Positions 1 through 12,650 of a stretch of DNA of 64,000 bases are shown here, piece by piece. Source of the DNA: Rugalucina vietnamica (lineage: Eukaryota > Mollusca > Bivalvia > Lucinida > Lucinidae); the NCBI GenBank assembly GCA_964017185.1, contig OZ024879.1, positions 29,422,956 through 29,486,955 on the forward strand. The letters are read 5' to 3'. The translations under genes and the position numbers were made by a program. How positions within the stretch are numbered: position 1 is the first letter of the stretch; each line of letters opens with the position of its first letter. The notes below the pieces were generated by a model. The model had not been told where the DNA came from, did not search any database, and worked only from the letters and a program-made list of their open reading frames with translations.

Positions 1-70
1 CTCTCTGAAATATGGAATTTTGACAACACACTATTCTTATGTTTCCAACCACAACTATACCTGGGTTCTG

Positions 71-92
71 TTCTCTCTCTCTCTCTCTCTCT
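71..92. repeat. (CT)n microsatellite
   Basis: Eleven or so CT units. Confidence 0.9.
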
Positions 93-1724
93 GAATCTTA
101 TCAACTTGTATTTCATTTCTGTCACCATCGAGCATGTTCCTACCATATACGCCCCTCGTAAAAATAAATTGCTTATAATTAAGCGGTGTGCATAAGATCG
201 CAAACTCACATGCAACGCATCCGGGGTCACTATTTCACTGTGTCACATATGTATGCTACGTAAGCACTGTTGCTCCAAGTACTAGTATGCCTTTCGTGTT
301 GCTTTTTATCATTGTAAATTTTACGACAAGTGTATGCCTTACGTATACTGACATCAACAAAAACGCCTCAGTCAATTTTGACACGTCATACTGCCAAGAC
401 TAACAACTTTGATTATTTTAAATATTAGTCATATCTTTTGCTAACCTTTTACGCATTCGGAAATGCTAAAATGGAATTATTCAGACAGCTGCTTGAAAAA
501 TGACATGCTTTTGAAAACACACACCCCTCGCAAAATCCCTATTCTGTTCATGAACCAGTTTATCAGGCATCGCTCCTTTCGAGTACTGAAAGCATCCATT
601 GCAACACCAACACATAAGCCATAGAGTGGAATATCCATACGTGACCATAGATTGTTGTAACACATTTTTTGAAAACCGAATTTCGTTCTCTAGCGTTATT
701 GACGTCACTGTAGCTATTGTTACTTCTCCAGTCTTTCAGCTTGAAACGAACGTCCCTACGGATAACGTGTTTTTGACGTCTAGGGAAATAAGCGTCAGAA
801 TACCATTGCTCCATAATTGCCTATTCATTTTAAATAATGCGACAACTTTATGAAAATTAACTCAAGGTATACATCCGAATATAACGGCATCGTTTCTGAA
901 ATGTTTCATCATAAGAATTCGTTAGCAGAGGAGACGTCGACGTCAAAAAGATTTTGCTACAGAAGCGTCGGCAAAAGAGCTATGGCAACAAAAATCGATA
1001 GAGGGAATCTTATGTCGAACTGAATGATGGTCCCAGACTATGGAGTCACTTCGAATGCCAGACACCGAACAGTATCATTTTTTCGTTTCGTCTGTTTCTT
1101 TTCTTGTGAAAAGTTCCTTTGTTAATTTCAGTATTTCCACTTCACGTAGTCCATTAATGTTACGTTTCAAATTTTGATGTTCTTTAGTTTGTAAAACGAC
1201 TTTGCACGGCTTTCAAGAATTTTTATGTCAAAAACGTCTGTTTAATGACGTCAGAATGCATTTTTAAAAAAACTCAGAGGATATCAGAGGTTAGAACTTA
1301 GCACTTTAGCACCGCTGAGTCCACGCTATCTCCGCCCCCCCCCCCCCCCCCAGGTGCATGGTGCATTACGTGACCCAGGGTTTTGACAGACAAGGTCGAT
1401 AATCCCAGCGGAAGATTATTTTGGAGTTTAATGATTATTTTTATTTTTGACATTTTTGCCTGGTGTTCAATGTTTCTAAGCAAATCATTTTAGTTTTCAT
1501 CCGAGCTCAGAAGTATTTTTATAATTCTGAGATGAAACGGCAAAATATGAATAAATAATTGCGCCAAACGAAGATTCAGATCAGCCTGCGCATCCACCCA
1601 ATATAATCAGATTACTTAATGTGCACTAGAATTGTAGCTTCAGCGCTCGAGCCTCTTCACAAAGACTGATCAGCTTGAGCGACACCCGATACAGTCAAAA
1701 CAACATGCCATATAAAATTACTGG
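93..1724. other. No gene seen
   Basis: AT-rich, with scattered CRE half sites (GACGTCA at about 700 and 1249) and several GACGTC occurrences near 935. Nothing coding recognised. Confidence 0.6.
1335..1351. repeat. C17 homopolymer
   Basis: Seventeen C in a row; length may be imprecise in assembly. Confidence 0.9.
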
Positions 1725-1905
1725 GGGGCGCGGCTCCCGTGGCCGAGCGGTTAAGACCGCTGTTTCTTAATCACTCGGTCATCTCACCGCTGTGTCCGAT
1801 GTGGTTTCGAGCCCCGCTTTTGAAACTTGGCATGTAGCATCAAGGAATGGAGGTTTACAAAATTTATATAAATTATGACCCTGGGATGACCTTGACCTAT
1901 TTTGC
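1725..1905 (+). repeat. tRNA-like head fused to an Element E fragment
   Basis: TGGCCGAGCGGTTAAG is a good A box and GTGGTTTCGAGCCCC resembles a B box (1739-1817). The anticodon arm does not fold, so it is not a functional tRNA. Sequence after 1819 (AAACTTGGCATG ... ATGACCTTGACCTA) resembles part of Element E. Confidence 0.55.
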
Positions 1906-2024
1906 GTTCATGTCCATTTCTTTATTTTTTTAACTTTTCATTGCATTCCGGCTTGGTTTCTATTGCGTATTTTATTTTGAAAAAAAAAGAAAGAAAAAAC
2001 TTTCATTGGAAAAAAATGTAATTT

Positions 2025-2291
2025 TCTGTGGTGGTTCTATATGTTTTATGTCTTGGTGTTTAAAATTTTTGTGCTATTGGCGCCTTATGTATGTTTTCAT
2101 GTTTTTGTTAAGTTTAGGTAACTGAATGGTCACCTATTGGGAAAATAGGTGCTCCTTCGGCTTACGATATGTTTTCATGGTATACAGTAAGTACCTGATT
2201 GTTAACTTAGTGTTTTCCCACCTTGGTTTTTGGAGTGGGAATCTTTTTCTGATTGCGCCTTTTCCTGATCTTTGCATACTTGTACCTTTTT
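2025..2291 (+). mobile_element. Element R, 3' tail fragment
   Basis: About 267 bases matching the final part of R (GTGGTTCT ... GGCGCCTTATGTATG ... CACCTATTGGGAAAATAG ... TTGTACCTTTTT). A Repeat D piece follows at once. Confidence 0.78.
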
Positions 2292-2299
2292 CAACATTT

Positions 2300-2525
2300 T
2301 TGCGACCACCTGATCACTTGCTAACCGCTCAAGTCCGAGTCTGCTCAGGAAAAGTGGTTTAGTCCAACCATCAATGTATATAAACCTTACTGGTTTGCTT
2401 GAATGCTTATATTTATGAAGCTCATTTTGAGTGTAACATCCTAATGCTGGGTCCAATAAAATGGAGGCATCGTCCCGACATCACCATTGCTGTTGAGTTT
2501 GGCGTATAGTATCAAGTCAGCCAAA
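2300..2525 (-). repeat. Repeat D copy
   Basis: TGCTAACCGCTCAAGTCCGAG and GGAGGCATCGTCCCGACATCACC match other D copies. Confidence 0.55.
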
Positions 2526-2534
2526 CAAAAGAAA

Positions 2535-2735
2535 CATTTTTGCTCAAACCATTGATTGTGGGTACACGTAAGAATCGTCTCGGTGACGCGATTCTAACGA
2601 GAACCCAGAAACTATGTTCTGGGTCAAAAATTAGAAAAATAGGTATACCCTTGTATACCCAAGTTTTACTATAGAAAAATGGGGTATAAGGTGGTATGTG
2701 GTATGTATGACATACGCATGTTTTCCTGGAATGTT
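2535..2735 (-). mobile_element. MITE-B copy, partial
   Basis: Central hairpin (GTACACGTAAGAATCG) and one end region (CGCATGTTTTCCTGGAATG) are visible; the other end is missing. Confidence 0.6.
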
Positions 2736-2879
2736 GTTTATTTCACCGAACACCGATCTGTCCGTTTTGCCATCACGTTGGATTTGCTTGAAGATATATT
2801 GAGTGTCTTGGTGGCACGCACTAGTAAGTGATCCCAACATGATGGAAATGTAGTGTTGTATTATTTATCCTAACAACCT

Positions 2880-3185
2880 GGCTTTCAGTTCTTGGGTGGT
2901 CGGGTGGGAATATGGGCCCCCGCCCATTGGGGCCTAAAGAAGTAGATGGACTGCTTGTGCCTCCAGGCCAAGCATATTACACTACTGACTGACCATCTGA
3001 TTACTGGTTAACCGCTCTGGTCTAAGCCTGCCCAGGAAACGTGGTTCAAGTCAAAGCACCCATATAGTTCAAGCATATGTTGGATGTCATGACATCCTCA
3101 TTTTGGGTAAAGGTCCCATGAAATGAAGGCAGCGTCCCGACATGACCTTATGTTGACTGGGACGTAAAGCATCAATTCAAACAAA
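2880..3185 (-). repeat. Repeat D copy
   Basis: GGGTGGGAATATGGGCCC, CATCTGATTACTGGTTAACCGC, GGATGTCATGACATCC (palindromic) and CAGCGTCCCGACATGACC. About 300 bases, no coding. Confidence 0.62.
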
Positions 3186-3189
3186 AAAC

Positions 3190-3940
3190 TTAGTCTTGTA
3201 CCGTAATAGGATTGTTTATATACTATGCAAATTAAATTTAGCATTTTTTGATGTTACATATATTTTTGATCATCTTAGAGAAAGTTTGGACATTTCTTTA
3301 ATTCAAATGACAAGCACATGCTACGACGAATTGAAAACGCGATCCTTTAAGAGGCTTCTTGAACAACCAAGAAATATAGAAAGGGTGTCAATGCAAAATT
3401 CTCAACACAGTGCAAACGGCTGACTTTAGTCAAGTTCATTAGACCCACTTTTTTCATCCCATGTTTATCAACGTTCTTGATTATGTAACAAATGATATTT
3501 AAACGTTTTAATTGTTTGTCTTTGTTTAGATGATTAAACAGTTGCTTAAGCATGATTTTGGTTTCCCACTTAAAGCAGACCTGCAAGTTTTGATAATGAG
3601 TCTCAAACTGTGACGTCACGTCAGTATCGCCGTAAGGTTTGATTTTTTCGAAATATTTCGCTTGCAAGTTCTTGCCGAAAGGTTACCACTTACGCCTATA
3701 TTTTCAAAATATGACTTTTATTCATTATCTGCAGAAACTGTCGAATGTTAAAAAAATTGCTAAATTTAATTTGCATTTATATAGAATATGTCTATGTACC
3801 TTGGCTTTTGGCGTTAAAACGTCCTACTCAGTAAGTAACTCGTGTGACTTGTTTATGTTAATAGGCTCCGGGCATATAAACAATGTTTTTTTAATATGTT
3901 ATTGGTTCATTTACTTGAGCAATAAGTGGCATAATTTTTT
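3190..3940. other. No gene seen
   Basis: Unique-looking AT-rich DNA; a 106-codon - strand frame (3347-3667) has no recognisable features. Confidence 0.5.
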
Positions 3941-4175
3941 AGCCGCAACGCGAGAAAACCGGTCTTCAGGTTTTCCGACCAGATGCGACACAAACCGGCC
4001 TCTAAAATCACGGAAGCAGGCTTGAAGCTTGAAATTTTGGTTTTAAATAGATAGAGGAATTGTACTATCCGTGTAGCGAAAACACAGGCTATGAACAGTT
4101 GTGCAGTTACTGCACGACTGATCTGCGCCTTGGTTTTCGCATAAGCAAAGCTTTGGGTTTTTTCATGACGCAGCT
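3941..4175 (-). mobile_element. MITE-A copy, old and diverged
   Basis: Recognised by AGCCGCAACGCGAGAAAACC, ACACAAACCGGCCT, GAATTGTACTATCCGTGTAG and CGCAGCTC. The inner hairpin has mismatches (GAACAGTTGTGCAGTTACTGC). Confidence 0.72.
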
Positions 4176-4179
4176 CATT

Positions 4180-4640
4180 TTCACATAAATGTCCTTTATT
4201 TCGAATTCGCGAACATAATTACATAATTATGATGATGCATACATTTTAGAACAAGAAGAATACATATTCTTACTATTTTATTTCCAATTCTTGAACACAT
4301 ATATGATGACATGTATAATTCAAAATAAGGGGTGTTAGCACAAATGTCTAAGACTTGTTATTTTTATTTTCGGAAATGTTTCAGTTAAATCTAAGGGGTT
4401 GTCTCATCAAACAGCAAGTGATTGACTTATATCGAAGTAATGGAAGTTTAAAATCTACGGGGTGGATATTTGAAACGTTCACGTATGGCGTTAACCCGTT
4501 CAACTGTCAATCTACGTCTGGACTTGTGAAGGTCACCAGCATCATTGAACATGTTGAACGTCACATTTGGCCCTGAAAAAAACACCAAACAAGCATGTTA
4601 AATTCAGATAATATGATCAGTTGTTTAGGAGTAGTAATCA
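4180..4640. other. No gene seen
   Basis: AT-rich, no motif or repeat recognised. Confidence 0.5.
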
Positions 4641-4644
4641 CCAT

Positions 4645-4990
4645 TTGACTATTATAATACGCCACATCATTGTCTATTTTAATACAACACACCATTGACT
4701 ATTATAATACACAACAACAAACAAACAACATCATTGACTCTTATAATACACCACATCATTGGCTTGTATTATAATACACCACATCATTGGCTAGTTTAAA
4801 ATACACCACATCATTGGCTTTTACAATACACCACATCATTGGCTATTATAATACACCACATCATTAGCAATTATTATACACCACATCATTGGCTAAGCAT
4901 CATAATGCACTAACTCATTGGCTATCAAAATACACCACATCATTGGCTATTATAATACACCACACCATTGACTATTGAAATACATCACAC
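4645..4990 (+). repeat. Minisatellite, about 25-bp unit
   Basis: About 13 units of ATAATACACCACATCATTGGCT with length and base variation. ATTGG (inverted CCAAT) recurs in most units. Confidence 0.88.
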
Positions 4991-5359
4991 AATGTCATAA
5001 AGATGATGAAAAAGCCAACGGAAATGTCAGCCAGGTAAATGAAAGCTATACTTTGCATGGACATTGGGCCGAAAACAAATTAAGACACGTCCACATTGTA
5101 GGGTTGACTCGCTCATTGTGTCCACAGGAAATGACACCATGTTGTGTGATCACCTTGTTACAGCAATATGCTAGTGAGCAACATTGTCGTCTTAGTCCAC
5201 TATTATTTGAGGAGCATAAACTGTAGGAATAGTGAAATGTTTACATTAAAAGATAATAGGCGTTAGTGTTTTTATTTGTAATTCAAATTTCACCAGAGTA
5301 TAGTAAATCTTTGTGTTGGCTATGGCCAGCTAAATGTTTAATCATTTGTTATTTATCTT

Positions 5360-5962
5360 TAAAAATATATGTTTTAATTATGCAACACGTGTTGAAATTT
5401 CAGAAACGCCCAAGCTTGAAATTGCTGTATGAAATAAGCAATTAACATTTTTTAAAGGCTTGGTTTTGCGTCATTCCTAGCAAGAATCTGTTACTCTTCT
5501 TTGTGAAATGCACTAGGTCATACTTTCATTGATTTTGGAATGAAAGGAACTCCAACTAAAAATAAACATAAAATATATATTATGCGACACGTGTTGAAAT
5601 TTCAGAAACGCCCAAGCTTGAAATTGTTGATAGAAATAAGCAATTAACAATTTCTAAATGCTTTGTTTTGCGTCATTCCTACCTACAATCTGTTACTCTT
5701 CTTTGTGAAATGCACTAGGCCAAACTTTCATTGATTTTGGAATGAAAGGGATTCCAACTAAAAATAAACTTAAAATATTATGCGACACGTGTTGAAATTT
5801 TAGAAACGCCCAAGCTTGAAATTGCTGAATTAAATCAGCAATTAACAATTTCTAAAGGCTTGGTTTTGCGTCATTCCAGCTACAACCTGTTACTCTTCTT
5901 CGTGAAATGCACTAGCACATACTTTCATTGATTTAAGAATGTGAGGAAATGAAATTTAAAAC
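5360..5962 (+). repeat. Three tandem units of about 200 bp
   Basis: TGC-ACACGTGTTGAAATTT starts at 5381, 5583 and 5781 (periods 202 and 198). Each unit holds the E-box CACGTG, GCCCAAGCTTGAAATTG and TTTTGCGTCATTCC. Confidence 0.88.
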
Positions 5963-6134
5963 TAAGAGCTCTTATGAGCAATGAAAGTATTAAAGAGAAA
6001 GGGATGGGCCATATCTTATTCCAAATTATAATCACCAGGGGTAATTTATTTCTCAAATCCGCAGTTGCGATCAGAGATGCGATATAAGGATGAATTATTT
6101 AGAGTATTGGGTGCATCATATGACTGATCAGTTA

Positions 6135-6245
6135 AATCACTTATTTCCTGACTGTCACTTAAGTTTTCCCCACCTGATTTTGCAGTGGGCATTTCTTTAT
6201 GATTGTGATGTTTCCTATCATTACCTACTTTTACCATTTTTGAGA
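6135..6245 (+). repeat. Ancient element R tail-like fragment
   Basis: Diverged match to the R 3' end: CCCCACCTGATTTTGCAGTGGG, then TCATTACCTACTTTTACC. Too decayed to be certain. Confidence 0.35.
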
Positions 6246-6308
6246 GTTGTACCGATTCCCACTTTAAGGGGCTATGGACACAATTTGGGATTGAGTGTAA
6301 GGCAGTTC

Positions 6309-6587
6309 CGTCAGGAAAACATTACTGTGGAATGTATATCCCCTTAAACCCCACTTTAATATAGAAAACTGGGGTTTGCAGGGGTATACCTATTTTTTTA
6401 TTTTTGATCCAAAACATACATTGTGGGTACTCGTTAGAACCGCCTTGCTGAGGCGGTTGTAACGAGTAACCACAGTGCATGTTTTGAACTAAAATGTTAA
6501 AAAAAATCAAACTTTTTTCCAATGAAATTTTCGATTTTTGCTTCTGAAAACAATCTCTGTATATTACAATTACAAGTTTTCGTAATG
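6309..6587 (+). mobile_element. MITE-B copy
   Basis: Ends CGTCAGGAAAACAT and AAGTTTTCGTAATG; central hairpin GTACTCGTTAGAACCGCC / GGCGGTTGTAACGAGTA. No coding capacity. Confidence 0.75.
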
Positions 6588-6869
6588 TTTTTCACATGAT
6601 GAATCAGATGTTTATTTTGTTGTATTATAATTATAAATATACCATCTTATCGGTTTCATAAGGAAGACTTATACCCCGCTTAACACTGACATAAAAATTG
6701 AAGTTCTCACTTTTGATGTATAAAGGCCTAATGATTGTAAATGAATGATCGATCACCTGATTAAAGGTACATATAAGTCGCTTAGGTACAAGTCCATTAA
6801 GTTGGCAACGTCTCAATATGTGCTTGAAAAAAAATGTGCTTGAAAAAAAAAAAGCGAAAAAAAAAAAAA

Positions 6870-6990
6870 AAAACATGTAACCAAAGGCCCAGATCAGCTG
6901 TGCGATAACTGTGACTGTACAGCTTGGTTTGTGTCGGACCTGGTCGGAAGCCCAGATTGTTGTTGTTTTTGTCTCACGCTAAGACTCACT
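6870..6990 (+). mobile_element. Truncated MITE-A-like fragment
   Basis: Contains CCCAGATCAGCTGTGCG and GTTTGTGTCGGACCTGGTCGG, both MITE-A landmarks, but lacks one end. Confidence 0.45.
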
Positions 6991-7434
6991 TGTTTCAGTA
7001 ATGTTTCTGAAAGTCATGTTAAGATACATATTGGCATGTGACAACAGATGCTTCGGATGTAAAATGGCTTCTGTTATGTCTTGTTTTTAATGCGTTCAGG
7101 GGGGCCAATGAAAAGACAATTGCAACAATTCTTAAAATATTATATAAAAGGGCGTAATAGTGGGGACCTTCTTCATTTTCAGAATTTCCAGGCACTTTCC
7201 AAACTGAGCATTGCTAAGGGATGTAACTTTTACTAACTTAAAGAAATAATAAGAAATATTTGTCAAAAACAAGATTCGAACAAGGGACTCTTGCGGAATG
7301 GCTATAATGTAAGCAAAAGGGACTGAATGAGGTTGAAGCGGTATTTAGATAGAAAAGCTTGATTTTGCTTACAGGAATATGATAAGAGTAGAGGCTCTTC
7401 ACATTTAGGTATATCGATGAAAAGAGCATTTAGT

Positions 7435-8600
7435 ATTCATGCAGATTATATTTTCCTTTTGGTCCTTTGAGATCAGAGAGGATATTTTGAGAAATCAGAA
7501 AATTATTATCGGTTTAGATTCATATTCTAACCAACGTTCAATATATTTGGCCCCATTTTAATTATACTAGTCTTGGTATCGACTAGCCTGCTGAAAGCTC
7601 AAAAATTACTGTAACTCTCTTCGGCTCCATGTTGCCAAATCTAAAGGGTCACTGACGAGGCTTGAATAGCCGAACCCGCGGTATGGCCCATCACCTTTCT
7701 CGCAAATATGCTCACTGCTCTTAAAGGATCTCAGTTTTATTTTTATTTAGTATATGTTTATTTGCTCATACATTCATGTAACCCTACAGCTGTTGTGGCT
7801 AAGTTAACGTCAGTAAACTGCTTTGAAAGACTTGTTTACTACGTAAGCATCTGTCACATTTTCGCCGAACAAAAGATAAACTATGTTTAGAATCTTTCCA
7901 ATGAACTTTCAATTATTGGCAAAATTACAAACTATCTGCCGAAAATTAGTCTGCTTAATATAGAAATTACTTGCTTAATATAGAAATTACTCGTAAAATT
8001 GCCTTATCATATGTCGCAATTCCTTCCAATTACAACCTTAATTATCAGTTCACATCAGGAAAACATGTCCGTATAAAGTATACCCCCTTATACCTCACTT
8101 TTATATAGTAAAACTGGGGTATGCAGGGGTATACCTATTTTTCTTATTTTTGCTCCAAATCATAGATTGTGGGTACTCGTTAGAACACCCTCGCTGAGGC
8201 GGTTCTAACGTGTACCCGCAATCTATGTTTTGAGCAAAAATAAGAAAAAAATCACAAATTTTCTTCTGAAAATTTTCAATTTTTACAACTGAAAAAATCT
8301 CTGTATTTTGCATGGGCAAGTTTTCGTAATGGTCTGACGCAATCTCTAACTTCTAAACAACATTCAATTCCAACCTGTTACAGTTTTCATTTAACTGTTT
8401 TATTTCCAAACCGTCTCTCCATGATCGATATCAAGGAGGCAGCTTCTATACATGTCTAAATCTTTAAAAGATTTTTATAAGATTTAGCCAGATCCAACAA
8501 ATTAGAATGTTTTAGAGTTTATTTTCATGTACATGGAAGGCACAGGGGGTACCACAGTAAAGCACATAGGCCCAGTGATAACCTTAGAATAAAAAAAAAA
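7435..8600 (+). repeat. Repeat C, long copy
   Basis: Landmarks in order: GCAGATTATATTTTCC, TTTGGCCCCATTTT, CCATGTTGCCAAATC, CCGCGGTATGGCCCATC, TGCTCTTAAAGGATCTC, ACTTGTTTACTACGTAAGC. It contains a nested MITE-B. No protein coding recognised. Confidence 0.7.
8053..8331 (+). mobile_element. MITE-B copy inside Repeat C
   Basis: CATCAGGAAAACATGTCC at the left and GGGCAAGTTTTCGTAATG at the right are inverted, imperfect 18-base ends. Flanks join to Repeat C sequence (AATTATCAG ... CTGACGCAATCTC). Confidence 0.8.
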
Positions 8601-8752
8601 CAAGCAGAAACCCCAAGATCTCCTTCAACCCGATTTTCAAATTTTCGATTTCAGATAAGTAAATGTCGACCTTACATTTTGTAACAATTGGAATTACAAC
8701 ACAAACAGTCTCTGTTTTGGTGGGATCGAAGTGGCAGATGCTCTTCACCATG

Positions 8753-8910
8753 CATTGCGAAAACATGCCATGCAATATACAGATATTTTTTAAAGTTGTT
8801 AAAAATGAAAAATTTCAGTAGAAAATGTTTTATCCCCTGCATACCCCAATTTTGCTGTGTAAAAGTGGGGTTTAAGGGGGTATTCATTGCACGGACATGT
8901 TTTCCTGATG
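8753..8910 (-). mobile_element. MITE-B copy lacking the central hairpin
   Basis: Both ends are present (CATTGCGAAAACATGCC; ACATGTTTTCCTGATG), but the middle hairpin section is deleted. Confidence 0.7.
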
Positions 8911-10439
8911 TTTCCTTCCCTTAACACCCTAAGCGGGGTTCGGACTGCAACACATTATTGCCCTTGTGCATGGCAAACATTCCCTATTGTTTGTGATAAA
9001 GATCAAATTACACGCAATTCTCTTATCGAAGAGGTATTTTCTTCTGCGCATTGATAATAACCATCGTCAAGAAAACATAGATACACCAATAAAACGTAGT
9101 CGGGTGGCAGCCTTGCTGGCTACAGCCTTGCTTCACGTATTTTTTATCGTTTTGCTATTCAAGCGTTTTGTGTTGCCATTTCCCACCAGATGCCTTGGTT
9201 GATGATTAAAAGACATAATTTGACCTTTTCCTCACTTTCCTAGTTTGCTTTGATTTTATTATGACACTTCTGAAACACTGAATGCGCTATATCAGTAGGG
9301 TTCCAGACTTACCATCATCTGACTACACCAAGACAAGGATCAGACATTTGAAGAAAATTTGCAACTACATGTACTTTACAATTTCAGAGTGACGAAAGTG
9401 CACAGGAAGATAATAAAAACACCAAATTAACAAGGGGCTTTGCGATTATAAATTTATCACACCTATTCCGATTATCGAAAAAGATGGCGTGACGTCATCA
9501 GCCAACATCCGGGTCACTCTCACGGGTACAAATCAATAATGGCTGCTGCATTATAAGCCAATATACATTAGGATTTATTGCACAAATGACCAATACCATC
9601 CAAATATTTAGAAATTTGGTTATGTAGTCTAAAAATTGCTTCCAGTTTGAAAAAAATATCTTAAATAGCGTTATATTTCCGTGTTTATTTATGGTTCAAT
9701 ATTTTGATTTTTCGGCAAGGCTTTGATGCCAATATAATATGCGCACAATATCAGGCAGTTCGTAAATTACATTTGCTATCATTATGCATTATTTGTTTTC
9801 AGGGGGGCCAAAATCTAGTTGGGCATATAAGTTCTGAAATAACCAAGGTCTCTCTATAAAACTCCAACAACTTCAACAGCACAGCTATTGTGCATTTCTA
9901 TCTATTATTCCATTGAATTTATATTACAAAAATCGTTAAGTATTAACTGCTATAAGATAAAATCAAATCTAGAAAAATGCGAACTGAAAATAATAGTAGT
10001 AAATTAATAATTTGGATAAAAATTAGCCATTTACCAGTGACAACATGCACCTTTCTATGAAACTCATTCAGTTCTCCGAGATTAAAACAAACCTTGCAGA
10101 CATTTGGCAAATAATAAGTATTCTTTTTTCAGTGGTTAACATATATAAAATAAATTGCTCTTTGGTTAATTCAGCTTTGATGTCAATGTGTTTTGACGAT
10201 TTAAGACACATTTTCCAATACAAATATGTATATTAACTCCACGTATTTTATATTATCTGTCCCCGTGATATTGATATTGATATTTTATTTTATCTGTCCC
10301 CGTGAGTCCACAGGAAATGTTAACGATGATGTCAAAGCCATAATTTCCGATTAATGGAATTGGGGATGATACCTCACATCTTTACTGTAATAGTCACTTA
10401 TAGTTTATCTTTATACTTCCACACAACTACATAAAAATT
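8911..10439. other. No gene; small CRE-containing segment
   Basis: GATGGCGTGACGTCATC at about 9483 joins a YY1-like ATGGCG and a CRE. The small ATG at about 9538 gives only a five-codon frame. Rest is AT-rich. Confidence 0.45.
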
Positions 10440-11010
10440 AAAACTGAGATTCTTTAAGAGCTGTGAACATATTATGAGAAAGGAGTTGTGCCATACCGCA
10501 GTTTCGGCTACCTAGGCCTCTTCAGTGACCCTAAAGATTTGGCAACATGGAGCCAAAGAGAATTACAGTTAATTTACAACTTTTAAGAGGGTAGTCAATA
10601 CAAAGACTATAATTATCCAAATGGGGCCAAATATATTAAACGTTTGTTAGCAGCTGGAAGGAGTTGGCCTATACCGCGGTTTCGGCTACTAAAGCCTCTT
10701 CATTGACCCTGTATATTTGGCAACATGTAGCCAAATGCAATGACTGTAATTTTGTAACTAAATCGCCTCTTTGATAGCATGTTTAGTTTCTATACTTATA
10801 TCACCAGGGAAACACTATTAAAGTCACTAATGAAAGTTATTAACTTGCACCTTCGAACAGTGAAGTCGCTACAAGGACTTGTATTATCCAAATTGGGCCA
10901 GATGTACTAAACATTGGTTACAAAATGAATATAAACCGATTATATTTTTTTCTGATTTCTCAGAACACCCTCGATGATCTCAAAGGACGAAAAGTAAAAC
11001 ATAATCTGCA
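10440..11010 (-). repeat. Repeat C, reverse copy with internal duplication
   Basis: The CCGCAGTTTCGGCTAC ... GGCAACATGGAGCC segment occurs twice (about 10495 and 10672), then CAGAACACCCTCGATGATCTC. Confidence 0.65.
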
Positions 11011-11211
11011 CTATGTACAGCTGCGTTAAGTTATTAATATACCCATGTTATATTCAGAAATTAATTGACAACTCTTTTTGTTTTGAACAAATGTCACTGG
11101 CAGGAAATGGGGACCTTTTGTAGCCTATTGGTGAACATAAAGAACCATCAAGAATTAAGGAATGCTGGTGTGTGTATATGTACAACACTACTTGTAGACT
11201 ATCAATATTAA

Positions 11212-11410
11212 AAAAATCATCGCTGTGGGTTCGCGCCTCGCTCGGGGCACGAGTCACATGTGGGACAAGCCAAGTTCTGCTTGCAGGTGTGTCAGGTGGT
11301 TTTTCCCCGGGTACTCCGGTTTTCGCCCCACCTACCGATTGATTCGTCTCGATATGAGTGAAAAAGCTTGAAAGGGACGTAAAACGTAAAACTGAATAAA
11401 AAAAAATTAA
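11212..11410 (+). mobile_element. SINE with pol III B-box and conserved core
   Basis: GGGTTCGCGCC resembles a B box. Then GACAAGCCAAGTTCTGC, GGGTACTCCGGTTTTC and the tail CTTGAAAGGGACGTAAAAC with an A-rich end. A/T-rich flanks. The A box part is missing or truncated. Confidence 0.68.
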
Positions 11411-11552
11411 AAAAGAACAAATCATTCTTAATTAAGCGCATCGCAAACATGATATAAAAACGTATAAGATGTTCAAATGCATATAATAATAGCAACAATT
11501 TTTCCTATCTAAGTTCCACTCTGAAGACGCTTTTAACTGAAAACCATTTACC

Positions 11553-11661
<109 letters not shown>

Positions 11662-11676
11662 CTAGGCGCCGAAGTC

Positions 11677-11710
11677 GAAGTCTGCGGGTTCGAAACCTAC
11701 CTACCTTCGC
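11677..11710 (+). repeat. B-box-like tRNA remnant beside the TA repeat
   Basis: GCGGGTTCGAAACCTACC matches the T-arm/B box of a tRNA-derived SINE. The rest is replaced by the (TA)n run. Confidence 0.35.
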
Positions 11711-11979
11711 CAATTTAGTACATTTTAATTTCTCTACTTTATATATATATTCTCTCATTATATGATATAATATGAGTATCAATATGTATTAAGAAATATG
11801 AGCTACACAAAGAGTGTTTGACTTCTGAGTGTGTAGTCACTCCAGTCATAATGACGTAAGACAGGATAACACGTACTATAGTTTATATTTACTCAGTATT
11901 TGATTTGTAACTAACACATAACCAAAATTCCTACTATGGTATCAGGAATATGATGTGATGATCAAATAGGATCCCCATT

Positions 11980-12650
11980 CGATAACAGGAGTATTAAGTG
12001 TATATTTATTTGCTCATATATTAGCTTAACCCAGCATCTGTGCCTGCAAAAACGTCATTTAAACTATTTTTAAAGACAGGTTTACTAAATAAGCAAATGT
12101 CACATTTTTGCTGAACAAAGGATCAATTACTTACAAAATTGTCAAAGCACATGTTGCAATTTCTTATAATTATCTTTCAGTTGTAAGCAAACCTTTACTA
12201 AACAACAAGATTCCAGAGCCACCTGTGACAGTTTTAATTAACACTTTCTCTCAAAACAGCTCTCTCCGATTATTGTATTAAGGAACCAGCTTATATACAT
12301 GAGCCTCCTCGTGGGAAAACCAACAATGTGGTTTTCGAACAGGTCTGACACAAACCGGCCTGCACAGTAACAGAAAAGAGCTAGAAGCTTGAAATTTTGG
12401 ATTTAAGTAGAAGAGGAATTGTACTATCCGAGTAGCGAAAACAAAGGCGCTGATCAGCTTCGCAGTTACTGCGGAGCTGATCTGCGCCTTTGTTTTCGCA
12501 TATGCAGATTGTTGGTTTTCCCATGAGGTGGCTCACATGTTGGGACGTCATGTTAGATAGCCAGATAAAACAAAATAATGGATTTTAGTGGATAGTTATG
12601 GGAAAGGCACATGGATTACCCAGATTAATCACCTATCCATAAACCCTAGA
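11980..12650 (+). repeat. Repeat C, copy interrupted by MITE-A
   Basis: GAGTATTAAGTGTATATTTATTTGCTC through GTCACATTTTTGCTGAAC to CTCTCTCCGATT, then the MITE, then GATTTTAGTGG...GGGAAAGGCACATGG. Confidence 0.62.
12301..12534 (-). mobile_element. MITE-A copy, target duplication ACAT
   Basis: GAGCC-ended, about 25-bp terminal inverted repeats (GTGGGAAAACCAACAA) and the inner hairpin (AAAGGCGC-GATCAGCTTCGC). ACAT flanks both sides. Inserted in a Repeat C copy. Confidence 0.85.

Noticed and set aside
1725-1818. Functional tRNA-Leu/Ser gene
   Set aside because: A and B boxes are present but the anticodon and acceptor stems do not pair.
4645-4990. CRISPR-like array
   Set aside because: Head-to-tail units of about 25 bp with no unique spacers; a minisatellite.
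4975-5226. 83-codon open frame on +
   Set aside because: It begins within the minisatellite, has no recognised domain or splice context, and AT-rich DNA gives such frames by chance.
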